Shown here: positions 1 through 7,797 of the stretch, one piece after another
Layout: every line of letters begins with the position of its first letter
How positions within the stretch are numbered: position 1 is the stretch's first letter
DNA from: Ignavibacteria bacterium
GTDB lineage: Bacteria > Bacteroidota > Ignavibacteria > Tepidaquicellales > Tepidaquicellaceae
NCBI GenBank assembly: GCA_016719565.1
Contig: JADJYU010000010.1
Location: 124,001-188,000 of the forward strand
Length of the DNA stretch: 64,000 bases
Direction: 5' to 3'
Notes under the pieces: model-generated
The model's input: only the letters and a program-made list of their open reading frames with translations
Told to the model about the DNA's origin: nothing
Databases searched by the model: none
Translations under genes and position numbers: made by a program

Positions 1-507
1 ACTAAGCTTCTCCTCCGCTGTTTTACGGACTGTATCAGGAATTGTAAGTTCAGGTTTTATATTTTTGCTGAAAATTTCATTTGAGTTATTAAAGAAGTTT
101 AGCGGAGATAAATTGATATCAATAGCATGACTTCCTAAAGTATAATTGTTTAATGTTTCAGAAAATACCCGGACATCATAATTGAATCCCAGCGATCTTT
201 CAGGTTTGATATTTTTGACGAGCATATTAGATGTGCTCGAATACATATTTTTTGTATCGATCCAGTAATCTATATGAGATGACTTTAGTGATATAAATGA
301 TTTTAATGCGGAAAAATCCTTTTTGAATTTAATGACTTTATCTACTGAAGAATGAAGCTCAGGTATGAAATAATTTTTTTCCGAAGCAAGAACCGTGAGT
401 TCATACTCCGGAAAAATATTCTTGATGCGTGAAAAAAGGGGAGTAGTCAGTATCATATCTCCTATCTTACCGATCTGAACAACTACTATCGAATTATTTT
501 TATTCAA
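1..507 (-). CDS. Glycosyltransferase family 9 (heptosyltransferase-like), partial
   Basis: This is an open frame running off the left edge of the window; 169 codons are visible from a TTG start. The N-terminus reads VVVQIGKIGDMILTTPLFSRI, which is the N-terminal Rossmann strand and the GDxxLTTP turn typical of GT9 ADP-heptose:LPS heptosyltransferases. A second strand with ELTVLAS follows. Such enzymes transfer heptose or related sugars onto lipid A core at the inner face of the cytoplasmic membrane. The start lies 9 bp after the yidC stop on the same strand, so it may be the last gene of the rpmH-yidC operon. The acceptor is unknown, and the C-terminal nucleotide-sugar-binding half is outside the window. 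Confidence 0.75.
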   Translation of the reverse strand, partial: MNKNNSIVVVQIGKIGDMILTTPLFSRIKNIFPEYELTVLASEKNYFIPELHSSVDKVIKFKKDFSALKSFISLKSSHIDYWIDTKNMYSSTSNMLVKNIKPERSLGFNYDVRVFSETLNNYTLGSHAIDINLSPLNFFNNSNEIFSKNIKPELTIPDTVRKTAEEKLS

Positions 508-516
508 AACAGCAGT

Positions 517-2373
517 CTACTTCTTCAGCTTCTTAGATCCTTTTTGCGATGCATTACCATTCTTACTCTCAATTACAGTGGCTTTAACTGTTTTCATTCC
601 GTCTTCGGTATTCTCTTCTTTTTTCTTTGTGTACCATTGCTGAATAATTGTGAATAAGTTAAAAGAGAAATAATAAAGATTCAGTCCGGATGGAAAACTA
701 AAAAACAAAAGCGTAAGCATTATCGGCATTATATATACAAGCGCTTTCTGTTTCGGATCTGTCATAGTCATCTTTTGCTGTATGAACATTGTTATACCCA
801 TCAGTACTGCAATCCCCGAGATCTCATTAATACCGAACAGCGGGATCTTGAAAGGAAGCGTAAATATAACATCAGGCGCGGAAAGGTCTTTTATCCAGAG
901 AAAGCTTGCATGTCTTAATTCAATAGTCGAATTAAAAACTCCAAAAAGTGCATAGAGAATAGGCAGCTGCAAAAGCATTGGCAGACATCCTCCGGCGGGA
1001 TTTATTTTTTCTTCCTTATACAGCTTCATGATCTGCTGATTTGCTTTTACAGGGTCATCCTTATATTTTTCCCTTATTGCCGTGATCTTTGGATTTACCT
1101 GAGAGAGTTTCTTCATTGAATTCATCTGTGTCTTTGTCAGCGGATTCAATACTATCTTCAGCAACAGCGCAAATAAAATAATTACAAGTCCCCAGCTCGG
1201 TATGAAAGAGTGTAAAAATAAAAAGACAGGCAGTATCATGTACTGAGCGATCGGTCTGACAATAAAATCAAGAGAAAATCTTAAAGTCTTTTCAAGCTCG
1301 AGTGAATATGATTTTAAAAGACTGTAATCAAGAGGAGTAATTAATATTTTAAAAGTTGAATTCTCAAGTCCTGGATTTTTAATATCCATCTTCACCGCTA
1401 TGGAATAGTTTTCCAGAGTACCCTGATCCTTCAGGTTCTCTTTATAACCTGAGAGATATGCACCGTCACCTTTTCTGCTTTCCGGAATTATGAACAGACC
1501 GAAATATTTCGTTCTCATACTGACATAGTCGGTATTTCCGTTCAGATCTTCCTTGTATGATTCCTGAACATCTGTTGCGTCAATGTATTCGAGCTCTCCG
1601 CCCATATGCGCTGAAGCTTCTGCAAAAGTCGCTTCCTGATCGCTTCTGAATTCAGACATATTAAGAGACGATTCCCAGACGACCTGATATTTATTATCTG
1701 AAATATATTTACCCGGATTAATAAATTCATAGTTCACGTCAAAATCATATTTATCAGGATGGAAGCTGTATGTCTTAATAATTTTTTCAGTACTGTCGTC
1801 TGAGATGACAAGAGTAAATTTCAGTTTAAATGTACCATCTTTGCTTACTTCAACTTTTTGATTATTTTCATAATCAGATGTGAACACAAAATCTCTTGTA
1901 TTAACCGATCTGCCCTCTTTGGAAGTGAATAGTAAATGTAACTCTTTACCTTTCTTCCAGTCCACAAGCTGAAGCGGTTTTTTCTCCCAGGTCTCGGTAT
2001 TTTTAATGGTGTACATTTTTATACCGCCGCCGTAATTGGTGAATTCAATATCCGTTAGATCGTTGGAAACTGTTATGGTCTTTTCCTCTTCAGCGCCGGG
2101 ATACTTTATTGACCTGGTATAAAATTTATTTCCGTAAACTAATTTAAGAGAATCCTCCAGTACAGATGAACTTTTGACTGTGTCCTTTAAGCTTAAAGTA
2201 TCTTCTGCAATAATTGTATTATTTTTGCCGGGTTTTTCAGTCGAAGTGAGTGAACTGTCCTCTGTCTTTTTTAAATTCTGCTGCGTTCTCTGCTGATTTC
2301 CGGAATTCCAGTAAAGCCATACCATCAATACGATGCCGATTAATATAAAACCAAATACCGATCTTTTATCCAT
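517..2373 (-). CDS. yidC: Membrane protein insertase YidC
   Basis: YidC inserts and folds inner-membrane proteins, alone or with SecYEG. The 618 residues have the Gram-negative layout: an N-terminal membrane anchor (about residues 7-23), a large periplasmic beta-rich domain (about 60-350), then the conserved 60-kDa inner-membrane-protein core. The core contains GLVIILFALLLKIVLNPLT, the charged cytoplasmic loop around AIREKYKDDPVKANQQIM, and NPAGGCLPMLLQLPILYAL. The C-terminus is lysine-rich, as is common for ribosome contact. It lies downstream of rpmH-rnpA-yidD, which is the classical order, with 29 bp between yidD and yidC. Confidence 0.97.
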   Translation of the reverse strand: MDKRSVFGFILIGIVLMVWLYWNSGNQQRTQQNLKKTEDSSLTSTEKPGKNNTIIAEDTLSLKDTVKSSSVLEDSLKLVYGNKFYTRSIKYPGAEEEKTITVSNDLTDIEFTNYGGGIKMYTIKNTETWEKKPLQLVDWKKGKELHLLFTSKEGRSVNTRDFVFTSDYENNQKVEVSKDGTFKLKFTLVISDDSTEKIIKTYSFHPDKYDFDVNYEFINPGKYISDNKYQVVWESSLNMSEFRSDQEATFAEASAHMGGELEYIDATDVQESYKEDLNGNTDYVSMRTKYFGLFIIPESRKGDGAYLSGYKENLKDQGTLENYSIAVKMDIKNPGLENSTFKILITPLDYSLLKSYSLELEKTLRFSLDFIVRPIAQYMILPVFLFLHSFIPSWGLVIILFALLLKIVLNPLTKTQMNSMKKLSQVNPKITAIREKYKDDPVKANQQIMKLYKEEKINPAGGCLPMLLQLPILYALFGVFNSTIELRHASFLWIKDLSAPDVIFTLPFKIPLFGINEISGIAVLMGITMFIQQKMTMTDPKQKALVYIMPIMLTLLFFSFPSGLNLYYFSFNLFTIIQQWYTKKKEENTEDGMKTVKATVIESKNGNASQKGSKKLKK

Positions 2374-2402
2374 TTATTATATTGTAAAGATTAGATTAAA
2401 AT

Positions 2403-2663
2403 TTATTTAATTTTCTGATAAAAATAATTTTGCTTATCCGAACGGTCTTCCGGCTGAGGGACAGGATCATAGCCGCATTTACAAAAAGGATTGCATCTCA
2501 AAATCCTTCTGACGGTGAGATAGGATCCTTTAAAAAATCCATGAACTCGGAAAGCTTCAATACTGTATTCTGAACATGAAGGCTCAAACCGGCACGAATT
2601 TGGGAGTAACGGCGAGATGAATATTTTATAGAACCGAATTATATATATTGCAATTATACTCAA
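2403..2663 (-). CDS. yidD: Membrane protein insertion efficiency factor YidD
   Basis: This small 86-residue protein assists YidC-dependent membrane insertion at the inner membrane. It carries the family signature of clustered cysteines: CRFEPSCSEYSIEAFRVHG followed by RILRCNPFCKCGYDPVP, after an N-terminal amphipathic segment (IRFYKIFISPLLPNS). Its start overlaps the 3' end of rnpA by 4 bp, which suggests translational coupling. Length and gene order match the family. The C-terminal tail is short and charged. Confidence 0.95.
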   Translation of the reverse strand: MSIIAIYIIRFYKIFISPLLPNSCRFEPSCSEYSIEAFRVHGFFKGSYLTVRRILRCNPFCKCGYDPVPQPEDRSDKQNYFYQKIK

Positions 2664-3118
2664 CTGTATTTTTCTTCTAAATATAACTTAATTTTTGAAT
2701 TCAGTAATTTCATTTCATTTTCCACAAAACTCATTTTAGCCAATGGAAATTCTTTAAAGTGATTATAGCCGTTAAGACTCAGAGTATAAATCACATAAAT
2801 TATTTTTCCTTTGGCTTCTGGTTCGAGTTTATTTAATCTGTAGGATTCTCTGAATAATCTCTTAAGTCTGTTGCGGAAAACAGATTTACTGATTGACTTT
2901 TTAGCAATAATAAAGCCCACTTTTACATTTAAAGTATCAAGCGGGCTGAATATTTTTTTATTAAGTGGCTCTTTATCTTTCGAATGAATGTATGCTTTTA
3001 CAAACCCGGTCTGAATTACTTTGGAGTCATTCAGAATTTCAGAAAAAATACTGTAACCGCGGATGATGTTTTTTCTTTTAAGACTTTTGTCTCCGTTAGA
3101 ATTATCAGATTTTTTCAT
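2660..3118 (-). CDS. rnpA: Ribonuclease P protein component
   Basis: This is the protein subunit of RNase P, which helps the catalytic RNA remove 5' leaders from pre-tRNAs. It is 152 aa, slightly long for the family because of an N-terminal extension of about 15 residues. The diagnostic RNR motif is present as SVFRNRLKRLFRESYRL (about residues 80-96), preceded by GFIIAKKSISK. It lies between rpmH (29 bp upstream) and yidD (4-bp overlap). The extension MKKSDNSNGDKS may not be translated, since a later start near LKRKNIIRG would also fit the family. Confidence 0.95.
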   Translation of the reverse strand: MKKSDNSNGDKSLKRKNIIRGYSIFSEILNDSKVIQTGFVKAYIHSKDKEPLNKKIFSPLDTLNVKVGFIIAKKSISKSVFRNRLKRLFRESYRLNKLEPEAKGKIIYVIYTLSLNGYNHFKEFPLAKMSFVENEMKLLNSKIKLYLEEKYS

Positions 3119-3146
3119 CAGGAAAAATCATTTTCCCTATTTGCAA

Positions 3147-3305
3147 TTACGGGTGTCTTGTAAATTCATCACTGACAGTAAGTTTCTTTCTGCCTTTGGC
3201 TCTTCTTCTGGCAAGCACTTTCCTGCCGTTTTTGGTTGCCATTCTCTCTCTGAAGCCGTGCTTATTTTTTCTCTTTCTGTTACTTGGTTGATATGTTCTT
3301 TTCAT
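3147..3305 (-). CDS. rpmH: 50S ribosomal protein L34
   Basis: The 52-codon frame starts MKRTYQPSNRKRKNKHGF and continues with RERMATKNGRKVLARRRAKG, the nearly invariant L34 sequence. It has a short C-terminal extension (SDEFTRHP). L34 is a small basic protein of the large ribosomal subunit. It is the first gene of the rpmH-rnpA-yidD-yidC operon. No dnaA or DnaA-box cluster lies upstream here, unlike in many bacteria. Confidence 0.97.
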   Translation of the reverse strand: MKRTYQPSNRKRKNKHGFRERMATKNGRKVLARRRAKGRKKLTVSDEFTRHP

Positions 3306-3330
3306 TTCAGATTTTTATAAATAAGTTTTA

Positions 3331-3359
3331 AAAATACTCATATTAATGAAAAATAACAA
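3331..3359 (-). promoter_or_regulatory. Possible promoter of the rpmH operon
   Basis: On the minus strand TTGTTA (3354-3359) is followed after 17 bp by TATTTT (3331-3336), about 26 bp before the rpmH start. Each hexamer matches the sigma-70 consensus at only four of six positions, so this is a weak prediction. Confidence 0.3.
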
Positions 3360-3520
3360 GGAATTGATTTCCCCTTTGACGTGATTTTTTTAAAATTATT
3401 TCCGGATAGTTCTCACACATTAAAATTGAAATCAAATTTTGTTTCCTGAATGAAAATACTGTGTTTCTATTTTAAAATATTAGGTTTAAATTGCCAAAAT
3501 TAAATTTATAACAATTCCGG

Positions 3521-5287
3521 ATGCATATTTCAGACTGGTTAATTGTTTTCATCTACTTTGTAATATCCTTTGCAGTTGGAATTTATTATTCCAAAAGATC
3601 CGGCGGAACTACAGAGAATTTTTTCCTTTCAGGAAGAAAGCTGACGTGGTGGCTGGCCGGTCTTTCAATGGTTGCAACAACGTTTGCAGCTGATACTCCG
3701 CTTGCCGTTACAGAACTTGTAGGTCAGAATGGCATTGCAGGTAACTGGCTTTGGTGGAATATGCTCATCGGCGGAATGCTGACAGTATTCTTCTTCGCAA
3801 GATTGTGGAGAAGGGCGAATATTCTAACCGATGTTGAATTTATAGAACTTCGCTACTCCGGAAAGTCAGCCGCATTTCTCAGAGGTTTCAAAGCTATTTA
3901 CATGGGAATTTTCATGAATACCATTATAATGGGCTGGGTAAATCTGGCTATGATTAAAATTCTCATCGGAATGTTCCCTGAATATGTAAATGCCGGTAAT
4001 GCAATCTATTATGTCGGAGCCTGTATGCTCTTTACCGCGATCTATTCAGCAATTTCAGGACTCTGGGGTGTTGCCGTTAATGATGCATTTCAGTTTTTAC
4101 TGGCAATGGGCGGATGTATCATCTTAGCAGTTATAGTTGTTAATTCTCCGGAGATCGGCGGCATTGACGGAATGAAAGCAAAACTTCCGGACTGGGCGCT
4201 TAGGTTTACTCCCGAGATCTCTTCTGACAGTTCAGCAAATAATGAAACTTCAGCAGGCGGAATACTCGCATTAACTATTTCATCTTTTCTCGCATTTATC
4301 GGACTTCAGTGGTGGGCTTCATGGTATCCTGGCGCAGAACCCGGCGGAGGAGGATATGTCGCGCAGAGAATGATGAGTGCCAAGGATGAAAAAAACTCTC
4401 TCTTCGCAACTCTGTTTTTTCAGGTAGCGCATTATTGTATCAGACCATGGCCCTGGATCATAGTCGGATTATGCTCTCTTATATTGTATCCTGATCTTTC
4501 TCAAGCTGATAAAGGACTCGGATTTGTCAAAGCCATGAATGATTTTCTTCCGCCAGGACTCAAAGGACTTTTACTTGCTGCTTTTTTTGCAGCTTATATG
4601 TCGACTATAGCTACTCATCTGAACTGGGGCACGTCGTATTTTATAAATGATTTTTACAGAAGATTTGTTTCAGAGAATAAAAGCGAAAAGCATTATGTGG
4701 TAATTGCAAGAGTGATGACAATTGTTTTTATGTTCCTGTCGGTGATTGTAACAACTCAAATGACAAGCATTTCAGGAGTATGGAGCTTTCTGATCGAATG
4801 CGGCGCAGGTCTGGGTCTGGTGCTTATAATGAGATGGTTCTGGTGGAGAGTAAATGCTATTGCAGAGATAGTTGCAACGGTTACTCCGTTTATTGTATAT
4901 GGAATTTTATTCTTCGGAGATTTCGGAGTGAAATTTCCCGAAACGCTTTTTATAATTGTACCGATCACTACACTTGCATGGATTGTAACAGTGTTTATCA
5001 CAAAACCAACTGATCCCGGAAAGCTCGGAACATTTTATGAGAGAGTGCATCCCGGCGGAATCGGATGGAAAAAGATCTCCGATAAAATGCCTGAAGTAAA
5101 ATCTGATACAGGATATTATCTTCTGATGATCAACTGGTTTGCAGGAATAGTAATGGCATATTCATTTTTATTCGGAACAGGTAAAATTATATTAGGAGAT
5201 ACATTTTACGGAATGCTATTTATAATTACGGGAATTTTAGCAGGTCTTTTAATTAAAAGAAACTTTGCAAAGACAGGATGGAATTAA
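3521..5287 (+). CDS. Sodium:solute symporter family protein
   Basis: This is a 588-aa polytopic inner-membrane protein of the SSS/SLC5 family, which couples Na+ entry to uptake of sugars, amino acids or other small solutes. The N-terminus DWLIVFIYFVISFAVGIYYS is followed by the family pattern TTENFFLSGRKLTWWLAGLSMVATTFAADTPL. At least twelve hydrophobic segments follow, and later GLLLAAFFAAYMSTIATHLNWG matches the conserved helix of the LeuT-like core. The substrate cannot be read from the sequence. It is transcribed divergently from rpmH, and bcp follows 18 bp downstream, so the two may be cotranscribed. Confidence 0.9.
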   Translation: MHISDWLIVFIYFVISFAVGIYYSKRSGGTTENFFLSGRKLTWWLAGLSMVATTFAADTPLAVTELVGQNGIAGNWLWWNMLIGGMLTVFFFARLWRRANILTDVEFIELRYSGKSAAFLRGFKAIYMGIFMNTIIMGWVNLAMIKILIGMFPEYVNAGNAIYYVGACMLFTAIYSAISGLWGVAVNDAFQFLLAMGGCIILAVIVVNSPEIGGIDGMKAKLPDWALRFTPEISSDSSANNETSAGGILALTISSFLAFIGLQWWASWYPGAEPGGGGYVAQRMMSAKDEKNSLFATLFFQVAHYCIRPWPWIIVGLCSLILYPDLSQADKGLGFVKAMNDFLPPGLKGLLLAAFFAAYMSTIATHLNWGTSYFINDFYRRFVSENKSEKHYVVIARVMTIVFMFLSVIVTTQMTSISGVWSFLIECGAGLGLVLIMRWFWWRVNAIAEIVATVTPFIVYGILFFGDFGVKFPETLFIIVPITTLAWIVTVFITKPTDPGKLGTFYERVHPGGIGWKKISDKMPEVKSDTGYYLLMINWFAGIVMAYSFLFGTGKIILGDTFYGMLFIITGILAGLLIKRNFAKTGWN

Positions 5288-5305
5288 AATTAAATTCAAC
5301 AAACT

Positions 5306-5758
5306 ATGCTTAACATCGGAGACAAAGCGCCGGACTTTACGCTGATAAGCGATACCGGTGAAAAAGTAAGTCTGAAAGATCTTAAAGGTAAGAAAGTGAT
5401 TTTATATTTTTATCCTAAGGATGATACTTCCGGCTGTACAAAAGAAGCGTGCAGTTTCAGAGATAATATAAAAATCATCGAAAAGAAAAATGCTGTAGTA
5501 ATTGGCGTGAGTAAAGATAATACTTTCTCGCATCAGAAATTCAAAAAGAAATATGACCTTCCTTTTACATTATTGTCCGATGAAAATCTTGACATGCTGA
5601 AAGAATATGATGTTTGGAAAGAGAAAAGCATGTACGGAAGAAAATATATGGGGATAGAAAGAACTACATTTATAATAGATGAGAAAGGAAAGATTTCGGA
5701 AATTTTTAACAAAGTGAAAGTGGACGGACATACTGAAGAAATATTATCCAAACTTTAA
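5306..5758 (+). CDS. bcp: Thioredoxin-dependent peroxiredoxin (Bcp/PrxQ type)
   Basis: This 150-aa cytoplasmic thiol peroxidase reduces H2O2 and organic hydroperoxides using thioredoxin. It has the AhpC-TSA thioredoxin fold. GDKAPDFTL is at the N-terminus, and DDTSGCTKEACSFRD (about residues 39-53) contains the peroxidatic Cys and, five residues later, the resolving Cys, as in the Bcp subfamily. The distal conserved Arg is in GIERTTFIID. It starts 18 bp after the symporter gene, and the length is typical. Confidence 0.95.
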   Translation: MLNIGDKAPDFTLISDTGEKVSLKDLKGKKVILYFYPKDDTSGCTKEACSFRDNIKIIEKKNAVVIGVSKDNTFSHQKFKKKYDLPFTLLSDENLDMLKEYDVWKEKSMYGRKYMGIERTTFIIDEKGKISEIFNKVKVDGHTEEILSKL

Positions 5759-5803
5759 ATGTAAATTTAAAAATACTAATTTAGAAATTACCAACAATAT
5801 AAT

Positions 5804-6937
5804 TTGCCGGATAGAATAGAGATCATAGAAGTCGGATCAGACGCTGAAAAAAATAAGTTCATTGAATTCCCGTATAAATTTTATAAAGGAAATAAATACT
5901 GGGTTGAGCCTTTAAGATTTGATGTGAAGAATAATCTGGATGAAAAGAAAAATCCATTTTATAAACACGCAAAGATAAAGCTATGGCTTGCTTACAAAAA
6001 CAGCGAACTATGCGGACGAATTGCCGGTATTATTAATGACACTCATAATAAATTCTATAATGATAAAGTCGGTTTCTTTGGATTTTTTGAATCTGAGAAT
6101 GACATCAATATCTCAAACGCTTTATTTGAAAAGGCGGCTGAGTTTGTAAAAGAAAACGGAATGGATACTCTGCGCGGTCCGGTAAATCCATCCACTAATG
6201 ACGAATGCGGTCTGCTCACGGACAGCTTTGATTTACCGCCTGTGATGCTTATGCCGTACAATCCGGAATATTATCTGAAGCTATACGACGGCTTCGGTCT
6301 GAAAAAAGCAAAGGATCTTTTCGCCTTTTGGATCAGTAAAGACGTTATTAAAAACGAACCGATGATGAATAAGCTAAACAGGATCAGCGAGATGATTATT
6401 AAAAAAGAAAATCTGACCATCCGGAATGTTAATATGAAGGATTTTAAAAATGAAGTTCAGAAAGTACGTGAAATATATAACAACGCCTGGCAGGAAAACT
6501 GGGGCTTTGTGCCGATGACAGTGGAAGAGTTTAATTTCATTGCTGATAATCTGAAGCTTGCAGTAGATCCGGATTACGTTGAGTTTGCGGAAATAGACGG
6601 GAATCCGATCGGATTCTCGCTTGCTTTGCCTGATATAAATCAGGCGATCAAAGGTCTGAACGGAAAACTTTTTCCTTTCGGTTTTATTAAATTCCTTCTA
6701 AATAAAAAAAAGATAGATCAGTTAAGAGTAATAATTATGGGAGTGAAAAAAGAATATCACAAGAAAGGAATCGATGCAGTCTTTTACAGAAACGTTATTA
6801 AAGCCGGAAACAGAAAGGGGATCAGAGGCGCGGAAATATCCTGGGTTTTGGAAGACAACCTTGCGATGAAGCAGACAGCAGAAAAGCTGGGAGCTCATGT
6901 TTATAAAACTTACAGAATATTCGACAAAGCATTATAA
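5804..6937 (+). CDS. GNAT-fold N-acetyltransferase-like protein
   Basis: This 377-aa protein starts at a TTG. I recognise it as a conserved uncharacterised type with an N-terminal alpha/beta region (FIEFPYKFYKGNKYWVEPL) and a C-terminal half resembling a GNAT acetyltransferase. VIIMGVKKEYHKKGIDAVFYR looks like the acetyl-CoA pyrophosphate loop region, and EISWVLEDNLAMKQTAEKLGAHVYKTYRIF is a typical terminal GNAT segment. The acyl acceptor is unknown. Its last 6 bp overlap the 3' end of the convergent arylamine N-acetyltransferase gene. Confidence 0.65.
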   Translation: MPDRIEIIEVGSDAEKNKFIEFPYKFYKGNKYWVEPLRFDVKNNLDEKKNPFYKHAKIKLWLAYKNSELCGRIAGIINDTHNKFYNDKVGFFGFFESENDINISNALFEKAAEFVKENGMDTLRGPVNPSTNDECGLLTDSFDLPPVMLMPYNPEYYLKLYDGFGLKKAKDLFAFWISKDVIKNEPMMNKLNRISEMIIKKENLTIRNVNMKDFKNEVQKVREIYNNAWQENWGFVPMTVEEFNFIADNLKLAVDPDYVEFAEIDGNPIGFSLALPDINQAIKGLNGKLFPFGFIKFLLNKKKIDQLRVIIMGVKKEYHKKGIDAVFYRNVIKAGNRKGIRGAEISWVLEDNLAMKQTAEKLGAHVYKTYRIFDKAL

Positions 6938-7690
6938 TTTTATCCGAAAATACTCTGATAATAATTTATCGAATTCCATTTCGTCGTTTAACTCAGTAAT
7001 TTTTTTCTCACCTGACTTCGTCAATGTCAGCTTTGTATTACTTAATGAAATTCTTCCGTCCGGGGTAGCAATTGAGCAGATCCTGTTTTTCGTAAAGTGA
7101 GATTTTTCCGAAGTCTGCTGATACTCATTCATTTCTTCAAAATCATTCCATTGTCTTTCAACGGTTTTAAATTTATACCCTTCAGTGAAATCAATTCCGT
7201 CCGCAGAATTCATCAGTATATATTCATCATCATCCGCCTTTGTAATTTTGAAAAACCCTGCGTCGTCTTTTTGAATTAATTCTGACTCAAACAATAGCGG
7301 ACACATAAAATTATCTCCAAAGCCAGCATCTGCAAGATAAGTCTTTTCCTCTTTTTTAAAATAAACGATAAGAGCCATATGATCATACTCCGGACCCCAG
7401 CCTCCTTTACCGTCGCTGACACGGGCGGAAATCATTTTTACTTTAAATCCCAATTCCTTTAAAAGTAAATAAAACATTCCGTTAAGTTCATAACAGTATC
7501 CTCCTCTCTTTTCTATAAGGATTTTTTTGAAAAGATGATCTTTGTCTAATTTTAACTTTTTGTTTAAATGTATATCAAGATTCTCAAAAGGAATACTGAG
7601 AAGATGATGTCTGTGAATTTCAGTTAAGACTTTAACTGTTGGAGTAAGTTTTCCGGAATAATTAATTCTTTGTAAATAATTTTTCAGCAT
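6932..7690 (-). CDS. Arylamine N-acetyltransferase
   Basis: This 252-aa protein of the NAT family transfers acetyl from acetyl-CoA to arylamines or hydrazines by a ping-pong mechanism. All three catalytic triad residues are visible: Cys in RGGYCYELN (about residue 68), His in YDHMALIVYF, and Asp in TYLADAGFGDN. The N-terminal helical part SIPFENLDIHLNKKL matches the family. The C-terminal domain is slightly short. It is convergent with the preceding gene and probably monocistronic. Confidence 0.92.
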   Translation of the reverse strand: MLKNYLQRINYSGKLTPTVKVLTEIHRHHLLSIPFENLDIHLNKKLKLDKDHLFKKILIEKRGGYCYELNGMFYLLLKELGFKVKMISARVSDGKGGWGPEYDHMALIVYFKKEEKTYLADAGFGDNFMCPLLFESELIQKDDAGFFKITKADDDEYILMNSADGIDFTEGYKFKTVERQWNDFEEMNEYQQTSEKSHFTKNRICSIATPDGRISLSNTKLTLTKSGEKKITELNDEMEFDKLLSEYFRIKL

Positions 7691-7732
7691 TAAAAATTTT
7701 ATTTTAATGTAATTTTAAAAACCTAATCTAAA

Positions 7733-7763
7733 TTGCAATTACAAAAGATTTACCTTAATTTTG
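7733..7763 (+). promoter_or_regulatory. Bacteroidetes-type promoter of the 7798 propeller gene
   Basis: TTG at 7733-7735 is followed after exactly 20 bp by TAATTTTG (7756-7763), a full match to the -7 element TAnnTTTG used by Bacteroidetes sigma factors. The start codon is 34 bp downstream. The same arrangement, with the same spacing, precedes the paralogous gene at 45279. Confidence 0.6.
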
Positions 7764-7797
7764 TAAAACAATTTTTTAAATCAATAAATACTAAAGA

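Noticed and set aside
3306..3520. Chromosome origin next to rpmH
   Set aside because: No dnaA gene, no TTATCCACA-type boxes and no AT-rich 13-mer series were found in the gap.
6897..7100. Small plus-strand frame overlapping the arylamine N-acetyltransferase gene
   Set aside because: It lies antisense to a well-supported gene and shows no protein-like features; a shadow frame.
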